The position numbers and the translations under genes were made by a program. Positions 50,601 through 61,200 of a DNA stretch of 64,000 nt are shown piece by piece. Under the pieces are notes generated by a model. The model had not been told where the DNA came from. It saw only the letters and a list, made by a program, of their open reading frames with translations, and made no database searches. How positions within the stretch are numbered: position 1 is the stretch's first letter; the number at the start of each line of letters is the position of its first letter. The stretch spans positions 17,102,376 through 17,166,375 of the forward strand of contig NC_092567.1 in NCBI RefSeq assembly GCF_037975245.1. The letters run 5' to 3'. The stretch is from Apostichopus japonicus. Lineage: Eukaryota > Echinodermata > Holothuroidea > Aspidochirotida > Stichopodidae.

Positions 50601-53600
50601 ACAGCTGCCATAAGATTGTAGATCAAGTTTGATATGGATCAACGATAGTTACGTAAAAGTAACAAGAAAAGAAAAGGAAATTGCTTTGAAATGTTGTGTT
50701 TTGTACTGAGAGTACAGAACAAATAGTACCATATGAGAAATGTATGTACAGTGCATGGTGAAGAAGTGAAATGATGACGTCAGATTCGTTAATGACTTCC
50801 TTATTAATCACAAGATTTAGTTTGTGAATATATACATCTGGGCTTTTCCATGAAAAAGTGGATGTGGGCTCAAAACATATAGTCTGTAATAACAGCTTGC
50901 GATCAAGGTCCGTATTTTGTTATTTACAAAAATAGAGCGTTTTCGAAGAAATATTATATTCGATAACGATATCTTATTTAATATTTCGACCTTCTTGAGA
51001 TATCGGCAGATAAAGTTACGATCCAAATTTTATGCAGAAATTATCGGCGTTAATCGCTCCTGATCACCTGGACACTTGTGATATTTTAATGATTTTGGTG
51101 ATTAATTTGAAAACACTAATTAATACAGGATGCCAATGTTGCAAACAATTTCAAGATAATGTTGTAAAAATGCTTTATTCAATATTGTATACTAATTATG
51201 AGTGATGTTGCTTGAGGAAGTTGAAAAAACATTATGAACAGAAATAAACACAATGACGTTGATCACTGATATACTGTACACAATAAGACAGCTCCCAGAC
51301 ACAACTTTTAAACTAGGATTCTTCTGTACTGTACAGAACAGTATATATCTCCCGAAAGGGAACAAGATTTCTTCATCTGTTTTGGAGAGTTGACCTTCAC
51401 AAAGATCTCAGATTTACTTCGCTCTTCACAACCTGTCCCTTCACAACCTTACTGTAGCAACCTCATTCTACCGTGTCTAGAATGAACCGGTAACCTCTTT
51501 AACACTGTGGGCCCTCTATGACCTGCTCCCTCTGTGACTGGCTCCCCCGGCGGTCAATGTCCTCCCTTCTCATTCTACCATCCAAAGTTGCCAACATCAT
51601 AGTTTTACGATTGGACAAAGATCTCAGATACATGTCACATTATTTGAGCCCAGAAATGATCTGGTTGAGTTTGTTACCCCCCCCCCCCACCGAAAAATTT
51701 TCTTCTATACCATTATTACATGAGATGATAAAAGTTGAAAGTAGAATTTATCTCCAGTAACAATACCAACCATGTCAGCAAAACTGATTTTATTGATAAA
51801 CTGAAATGGCATTCAGGGGATGTCATGAACTTGAAAGCACAAAAAGTGAAAGTAATCCAAGTATCCCTTCTTATTCACCCATGGATGGCCTCTCCCAGGA
51901 GATACCACAGGATTTTAAGTTATCCCTCAGTAGCCGGATGTTTCTACACACCCAGTAGTCCTCCCCCTTCCACTTGTTCCAGATATGGAATGTATACATA
52001 CCTGTAGGAGGGCTCTGAACCTGGTTAGAGCCAATTCCATAGATTTGGTAGTACTGAAACTGGAGGGATGGTTTGACTTAATATTGATCTAATGATAAAC
52101 TATATGCACTCCAGTTGACCTACAGTAGCCTATAAAATCTGGTAAATGACATTTATAGCTGACATACTGACTGTACTGTGCCATGAACTTTGCCTTCTCG
52201 CTGCAAATCTTCCATGTACTGATACAGTATGAAACATTCAATAAAAATGAAATATTGTTATGTATTTGACATGTTAACTTTGAGGGGAAAAAATGCACTA
52301 TACTGTAGATAGCTTCAATGTTGAGGCAAAATTGTTTTGACTACAATTTTGTTTTGTTCTCCTGTGAATAAAGTTTAAAAATTTGTGGATTAATACATAT
52401 ATATTGTCCCATTCAAGTTGAGAGATTTTACAGTGGATATTTTCTTTCCAAATGCCTAGATTTACATGTACTTCACTTACCTGTCTCCCCACAACAACCG
52501 CTCTAGAGTGACCTGCAGTAACCTTTGACACTGACCTCGCACTGTTGACCAGTCTTCCTTGACCATTTACCAGGTATCCCTGCAATCTGCCCATTCTGTA
52601 CTAGCAGTAACTTTAGCATTTTAGGACTTTGCCCCTGTGACCCAAGAAGGAAGTGGGTTTAGACTTGAGCTGGGCCAGCAGGTGAACGCTACTACAATAT
52701 TAATACTGCAGAAATTTGTTCCTGAATTTACCATCGTACATTACTTTAATAGGTTCCAGTAAAAAGGCGAATGCATGCACATTTTGAGGAGAGAGTTTAG
52801 TACCTTACTGTCATAAATCCCAAAGCTGCTCGGTCTACAGTACAACCTACAGTACAACCTACAGTACAATAAAAATGGAATTGTGTGGACAAAATAAAAT
52901 GTACATGTACAGTATGAAAACATTGATTTGCTCTGTTGTTGTACAGACTGCTTTAAATAATGTTATTGTATGTAGATTGCACATATTTGCCCTTTTATGC
53001 TGAAAATGTCACCTACTGTACTTGTATTAAATATATACTGGCATTCCAAGATAATGTAAACTTTCCAAATACACCAGGTGCAAAGATAAACAACCAAGAT
53101 CCTCAGTTGGACTGAATTAAGCAAGCTGTTAACTCGAAGGAAGATACTGTACACATAGATTCTCCAACTAGTCAAATAATGTAATGTATATTCATATACT
53201 GGCAACTGTGTATGTATGTAGGTAATGCATATTCATGTACTGGCAACTGTGTACATGTATGTAGGTAATGCATGTTCATGTACTGGCAACACACTTGCTC
53301 AGTCACTTGCTCAGTCACTTGCCTGAGCAGTAATATTATAATTACTTCATTAATCACTCAGGAAAGGCTTTTTAAAAATTACGAAAAATCAGAGACCAAG
53401 AGACAACCTGTATAAAGCAAAACCCTGCTTTAACTACTTACTGTATGCCACAGGTATATATCATTGATAAATATTGATGAATATTGATGAAGCTGATAAA
53501 TATTGATGAAACTGATAATTATTGATGAATACTGATGAATATAGATGATATTGATGAATATTGATGAATGGCGGACTTACTTCACTTGATAATCTCGACC

Positions 53601-56600
53601 TCTAAAAAATTGTGTATCTTTCATCAGGTACTGCATTACAGTATTTATACCTGTAGTTTTTAACCTTCTACCCACCGGACTCTTTGCATTCATGTACAGT
53701 AGTACTGCATCCACCCACCTTGTATTTGGATATTTTGACATTGCTGTTGCACCCAGAGCTGAGTTTTTTCATGCATGCTGGCTGTACCAGTAACTATTTA
53801 GTGTTATTTAATTAAGATGATGACCTGTCAGATTGTATGGTTGTATGATTGTATGATTGTATGGTTGTATGGTTGTATGATTGTATGGTTGTATGATTGT
53901 ATGGTTGTATGATTGTATGGTTGTATGGTTGTATGATTGTATGGTTGTATGATTGTATGGTTGTATGATTGTATGGTTGTATGATTGTATGGTTGTATGG
54001 TTGTATGATTGTATGGTTGTATGGTTGTATGATTGTATGGTTGTATGATTGTATGGTTGTATGATTGTATGGTTGTATGGTTGTATGATTGTATGGTCGT
54101 ATGATTGTATGGTTGTATGATTGTATGGTTGTATGATTGTATGATTGTATGGTTGTATGGTTGTATGATTGTATGGTTGTATGATTGTATGGTTGTATGG
54201 TTGTATGGTTGTATGGTTGTATGATTGTATGGTCGTATGATTGTATGGTTGTATGATCGTATGGTTGTATGGTTGTATGATTGTATGGTTGTATGATTGT
54301 ATGGTTGTATGATTGTATGGTTGTATGATTGTATGGTCGTATGATCGTATGATTGTATGGTTGTATGATTGTATGGTTGTATGATTGTATGGTTGTATGG
54401 TTGTATGATTGTATGGTTGTATGATTGTATGATTGTATGGTTGTATGATTGTATGGTTGTATGATTGTATGATTGTATGGTTGTATGGTTGTATGGTTGT
54501 ATGATTGTATGGTTGTATGATCGTATGGTTGTATGGTCGTATGATTGTATGGTCGTATGATTGTATGGTCGTATGATTGTATGGTTGTATGATTGTATGG
54601 TTGTATGGTTGTATGGTTGTATGGTTGTATGGTTGTATGATTGTATGGTTGTATGATTGTATGGTTGTATGATTGTATGGTTGTATGATTGTATGATTGT
54701 ATGATTGTATGATTGTATGATTGTATGGTCGTATGATTGTATGGTCGTATGATTGTATGGTCGTATGATTGTATGGTCGTATGATTGTATGGTCGTATGA
54801 TTGTATGGTCGTATGGTTGTATGGTTGTATGGTTGTATGATTGTATGGTTGTATGATTGTATGGTTGTATGATTGTATGATTGTATGGTTGTATGATTGT
54901 ATGGTTGTATGATTGTATGGTTGCATGGTTGTATGGTTGTATGATTGTATGGTTGTATGATTGTATGGTTGTATGATTGTATGATTGTTGCAGAATTTTT
55001 TGTCATTAGGTGACAGAACCGACTATGGTTATGAAGCTAAACTTTCAATTTTGCTGCATGTCCGAGTGGCTTGGCTGATGAGCCTCAGTTATGGTACAAT
55101 TACATGCACAGTCATTTCTGTCTCGTTTTGATAATCGATATAAGGGGGGGGGGGGTGGGAGGAAATGTTGTCATCAGATTTAACTGAGTATTTTCTTACA
55201 ACGAGCAAACCTCTTTCAGGATTAAGCGGTTTTTATCCAGGATGGAGAACAACCAGCTTACAAGAGTTGTCTTTCTTTTTCAGTATGGTTTTACTTTTGT
55301 ATTGGTTTCAGGTTGCAAGAAATTTCCTCAGCAGCTTTTCCTTTTTTAACTTGAATTTTATTTCATGTCAAGGTAATGTCTATAATACCCTGCACACAGT
55401 TATTTACACTTGTGTCATTATCCATGGAAGTCAACGTTTTTCCACAGGTCAGGTTAATCTTTATATGTAGTACACAGATAATGCACCGATGTTGAGGAAA
55501 CAGCCTGTACATTTGTTGAACATTGAAAAATATCCAAACCATGTAAAACCAGAAAGCACTCATTTAATTGGCCAACAGCTATTGGTACGTAATACTAAGT
55601 GAAGTTACTTTTTCAGATATACCACTCTGAAATAATTCAATTAAACACTAATTTCCTGGATTTATGCAGATTAATTATAATACAGTACTTCATCCAAAAT
55701 TTACATTGTAAGTGGGCGTTGTGATCAAGTGGTTAAGGCAGTGGACTTGTGATCTAAGGATTACAGGTTCGAGCCCTGGCCAGATCATTGCGTTGTGTCC
55801 TTGGGCAAGGCGCTTTATCTCCATTGCCTCTCTTCACCCAGGTGTATAAATGGGGACTTGCGAGGTTACTTGTAAATATACAGTAGTTGCGGCGCCGGTT
55901 TGTGGCTGCGCCCTATGGGGATTCCCCCAGGGGATACGTGGCTGTGGTGCACTGTGGTGCCCCAGGAGAGATTTTTGAATTGTGCACACTTTGGTGTGTA
56001 GTTTGTGTGACAAGTTACTGTACCAATGACCAGGGTTAAGTACAGCGCCACAAGACTTTATTGTAAGTTGCGCTATATAAGAAGTTACTGTTAATTATTA
56101 TGATTATTATTGTATTGATTAAAACGTACGGTCCTCTCTGTTCCATCCACAGCCCACGGCTTCCAGATTCACCCCCAGATTCAGGATCTGAGGCCTTGTC
56201 CCCAGAGAGTAGAGATGGGAGTAACATGGCTCCACCAGGCTATCATCGATCTCTGACGGATGGTCTGCCACCATCCTCGGTAACCAACAACATCATTCCT
56301 CATGGCAACCTCTTAGGGGCAGTGCCTGCTTTCAACTCGGGAGGCATGCATTTAACAAATCAACAACCACCAGGCATCATGTCCGTCTCAGGAGGGGTTC
56401 CCCAAGGTATCGCCATGCAGCTGTCACCGCACACCGGGATGGAACCCGGCATCACGTTACCACAGTACGTACCGACATCATCGTCAACAGATCCTGCTGT
56501 TCTAGACAACTTTCAAAGGAACCCCAGGTATGTATGTATGTGTATGTGTGTATGTATGTATGTATATTAGATCCTCCTGCAAGCAGGAACTCGCGAAGAA

Positions 56601-58224
56601 GCCTCATTGGCTTATCAAAGCTGCAAGCTGACCGAAGTCAGTCTCTTATATTCATATTTAACGTCCATGATTATGAATTGCTAATTGTCAACAATTCTGT
56701 AACTGGACGACATACAGTACCGTTCACATTAAATCGGCCGTGGCATCGTGTATCGTGATGCCCTTATCTTTTTCTATCGTTTTCTATCGTGAAACCTGAC
56801 TACTGTAAATTTTTTGTACACGCTACCACGATATAACGATATACCACGATCACACGCTATATCGTGATACCAAGCCTTCACGATAGCAAACATGACTGCT
56901 ACATTCACGCTAACACGTTATATCGTGAGATCGTGATTTCAAGCTGAGCGCAACACAATTCGTAACTTCGTTTGGGCTTTGGGTTTTTATTATTCACGCT
57001 ATTTTGTTAAGTCGTAATATCATGTATCATGAAGTTCCTACTCTTCTGTGCGAAAATCGATCTTTACAGGAGTTCCGCCTTGAAAACATTTTGATGTCAG
57101 CTCACAACTTTACATGTTTAACTTTTTATTTAACAACAGTAACGTTACGTATGGATAGCGACTTTTCTGTTACTAGTAGTGTTAGTTGTAGATTTTATGT
57201 TCCACGTTACTTTGAATAGTTGGCAACATTTTGAAGAATAATAAAGTACTACTAAGCCTTTCTTGTGTTCATTTTTTATATAATTTATCGTTGGTTCGAA
57301 CAGAATGAAAAGGGAAAAAAATTCCACCCCAACAACTTTGAAGCAGGGCCGGTTAAAAACAAAACATCTTCATCGTCCGTGCAAGGGGCCTCCCTTTTCC
57401 TGATTCCCGAGTCTCTATTCGGATTCAAGAAATCTAACTAACCTTAAAAATTATTTTGTTAAGGTTGCCACATATTCCAAACTAATATTAGCGCATGAAA
57501 AGAAGAAAAATGTCAGCCTTTTTTTTTTCAGATCTCAGTACGAGAAACATGTATTTTATTTGGATAATAGAAAAACTTTCTTTAATGTGGTTAATTAATA
57601 TTTTCCTACCCTACATGTAGCTATTATTTGATAAAACCTTCATGAAAACCGACTTTTTAGAAAATGGATTTTTAAGCTCAGTCAACAATTTAAAAAATGC
57701 TTACCGTTAAATACTGGCGTCAAAAATACATTTCGAATTTATTCCAATAAAGATCCACAAAGGATAAAAATGCGAAGAACAGCTTACTAAATAGAACTGA
57801 AACTGCATGTACAGTACATGGTCATTTTAAGTATCCAAATACTATACAAAGAGATCGAGTTCACCGAAATACCCCTTTTCCCTACCACCTGAGGAAAAGC
57901 GTCTTTTATCAATTATAGTACCATACAGTACTTAACATTTGATACAAAAGTAACATCTACAACAACTTCCCAAAATTTGTATGTGTCACAATAGGTTAAG
58001 TTTTAACCGCACAGTACCATTAATAATTTGCATATTACATCAAAAGTTACACTCGGCCGTCCAGATGGCGGGAAAATGTACAATTATGTACAATTTGTTG
58101 TGTCGTTCCCACGGTGCAATGAACTTGGGCAAGTTGCCAAGTTCGAATGTCGTTGACCTACTTATGTTCAGTAAACAATGTCAATGGGAATTATGTGTGT
58201 AAAAACTTGTGTTTTTTCCATGTG

Positions 58225-58258
<34 letters not shown>

Positions 58259-61200
58259 GTTTTACGTAAGCGGAGTGAATTTCGGGGCGGCTCGTTGATT
58301 GTGAGGAAGCACTTATCTAAGCATCAATATTTGTGAAATATATCGTACGGTTTTTCTTCAGAAAATATTTTTGACTAGTATTTTCTCAATGTATTAAGAA
58401 GGGTGACATACCCTATGTTCCGACGTCTCTATGTTCCGACGTCTCTTTAAGTTCCGACAATTTTTTTGGACTCTAATTTTTTGAACCCAATTTTTTTCTG
58501 GGGGGGGGGGCTCAATTTTGTTAGACCCAAATTCTGTCTGACTAATTTTTTGGGGGATTCAATTTTTTCGGACCCAATTTTTTTGGGGACTCATTTTTTT
58601 TTACCCAAATTTTGTCTGGCTTAAGTTATTTTTTTTGGGGGGACTCAATTTTTTTGGACCCAAATTTTCTTTGTGGAATCAATTTTGTTAGACCCAAATT
58701 TTGTCTCACTAACTATTTATTAGGGGGGACTCAATTTTTTCGGACCCGATTTTTTTGGGGGGACTCATTTTTTTTGGACCCAAATTTTTTCCGGCCTAAT
58801 TTTTTTTTGGGGGGGGACTCAATTTTATATGGACCCAATTTTTTTTGTGGAATCAACTTTTTTGGACCCACAATTTTTCTGACCTGATTTGTTTGGGGGG
58901 ACTAATTTTTTTCGGACGCGCCAATTTTTATTTACGAAACAAAAAATAAAAGGGCCCAGAGTTTTTTATGACCCAAATAGTGCTTGTCCGAAAAAAAATT
59001 GGTCATAAACAATTTTAGAGTAAAAACAATTTGTGTCATCAAAATATTTTGGTCCAAAAAATTATGGGTCTTAAAAAAATTTGGTCCGAACTCTGAAAAC
59101 ATATTGGTCAAAAATATTGGTCTAAAGAACTTCAGAGTAAAAAACAATTGTCGGAACGTAGACACGCCAAAACCCATAAAATATACTGGGTCTACCCCTA
59201 ATCATTGCATTTTGAGCGAATGTGTATTTAACTACGTTACATGATGCTTAAACACATGTTTGAACAAAATGAAAAATTCAAGTATTACCACATAAATATT
59301 CAAAAAATATACTTTTGTTGCATGGTATGAAGGATTTGGTGAAACCAAACATTTCTGGACTGGTTTGAAAATTCTACGAGGTTTGTGATCAACTTGACCG
59401 TCTAGTATTTTCAGAAAGTAAGGTTGCTACCATACAAAACTGTCCGGCCAAAAGCAATTAAATGACTTTATGACATTTAAATAAAAAAAAGCTTCTAACA
59501 GAAGTTATGACCAATTTTGTATAATTTTTAATGTGCGCGTCAATACGGGTTGCCATCAGGATCATATCGATTACTGATGCTATGCAAAAGAAACTGCTTA
59601 TTTGAGCATATCATATGGTGCGGAAAAACATTCTTCAAGCAAACAATTTTCTCGAAAATCTTGCAAAATTCGATCGTGAAAACAATGTTCAAACATACTA
59701 AAGTATGCCACCCTATGCATCCCGGACGGTGAAAAAGATACTGTAGGCCTATATTCAGCGTTACAAATGCATATTAACCCTATCGTAACATTTGGGACGA
59801 TTTGCTAGTACAATTAAAGCCTAGGCTGATATTCTTGCATACAAGAAGTTCAGAACGAATGTTTTGTTCGAACTGAAAATATTTTGCGACCGCTATTTTT
59901 TTTAAAGAAGGAAGTTTGGATGAGTAGGCCTACAGTGTGTTCATTAGGTCTATCGTACTAGTTTTGCGATTATGAAACTTGTATGTCGATTGACACTTAA
60001 TTTTGGTGACACACCAAACTTTTTGATCAGAATTTGCAATAAATCTATTGCACATTGCGTTTAATTGATGATTTCATCTACTGCGGGAAGAAGCCTACCC
60101 CAATTCTTTCAAATCACGATGAAACGATCGATCGTTCTGCAACGTGATTCACGCTATAACGATAACATCACGATAGTATACAGTGCCAGTGAAATGATGC
60201 ACACATTATCACGATATTACGACCACGATGCGACGAACGATATCACGTTAGGTACTTGCTATAGGCGTAATGGAAACGATATCACGATAGACTCCTCGAG
60301 TCTCCTCATATTTTGTCACGATACACGATGCCACGGCCGATTTAATGTGAACGGTACTGTACATTAATCTGGGACTGACTCGAACCAGGGAACTTATGAT
60401 TGAAAGGCACCGGCGTTAACCTCTGAGCTAACACTCCAGAGGTTTGGTAAACTGCTAAAATAAAAAAAAAACAAGAACGTGGTAGTCCAAAATTTTTCCC
60501 AAACAAAGTTCCTTTACCGTTTCATGACAATTTATCGTATATTTTCAAATTACTCTTCATTACAGTAAGTGTAAAATTCTAGTCATCGGAACGTATCATT
60601 TTGCTCAGAAGCTCGGTCACGGTACTCGAGCAGCAGTACAAAGCTAATAGACAGTTCAGCTCCAACATGACTTCTAACTTTGACCAGTGTGATTAGCAGT
60701 AGCATCCATTCCTCTGCATAATTTAGCACAGGTCTTCAAGTTGGAAGTGATCTTTCTAGGCAGTACTCGATATAAATTACAGAGCTCTATCGATCAAAAG
60801 TCTATCTGTCTATCTTTCTGTATGTTCTATCCCTTTCTTTTTCGGTCGACAGTTTCACTAGCCATCAGAGTAAAAAGCGAAAACATTCAATAACTCCCGA
60901 GAGTACAGTGAACCAGGTGATGCTGAACAACATGGGTATCAACATCAAACAGGAACGTATGGACCCTGAACCTTGCTCCAACAATGGGCCTTCATTCAAC
61001 TCCATGGGCCATCAAGGTCAGTCAGTCACTGCTTTAAGAGTCCAGTTTAGTTGAAATAAATGATTTTTTTTTTTTTTTTTTTTTTAAGACTTTTCTAACT
61101 TCCTTTGATGTCTGAAATATCCAGTAATGACCTCTGAAAAAATATAATGTATATATTAACCCTTATTAATGATAAGTAAGAACAAAACAATATGACTTCC

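Larger units (their letters stand above)
33398..56152 (+). other. MYRF giant intron, 22.8 kb
   Basis: Contains the 34-bp minisatellite, the 36.1-kb duplication, MITEs at 38876 and 40675, the hairpin at 42612, the TGTGGTGGGACGGAAT cluster, the octamer array and SINE-C. G/C homopolymers with GTGCCCCCC context lie at 47795-48080. Possible small exons (for example 45814-45879) were considered but not supported. Confidence 0.75.
56528..60437 (-). repeat. SINE-B copy split by a 3.6-kb transposon
   Basis: The tail and body occupy 56528-56712; the remaining head-side part resumes at 60362-60437 (CATTAATCTGGGACTGACTCG to CTAACACTCC). Rejoining the two at the TA gives the same order as the uninterrupted copy at 12852-13124. 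The TGTATG tail starts exactly where MYRF exon 56153-56527 ends. Confidence 0.78.

Noticed and set aside
53808-55006. Two overlapping minus-strand frames of 372 and 392 residues with YNHTTIQS-type repeats
   Set aside because: They are the translation of an 8-bp satellite, which gives the same 8-residue repeat in more than one frame. No splice, start or domain evidence.
58612-58887. 91-residue frame rich in Phe, Gly and Asn
   Set aside because: It translates degenerate GGACCCAAATTTT repeats inside a nested mobile unit.
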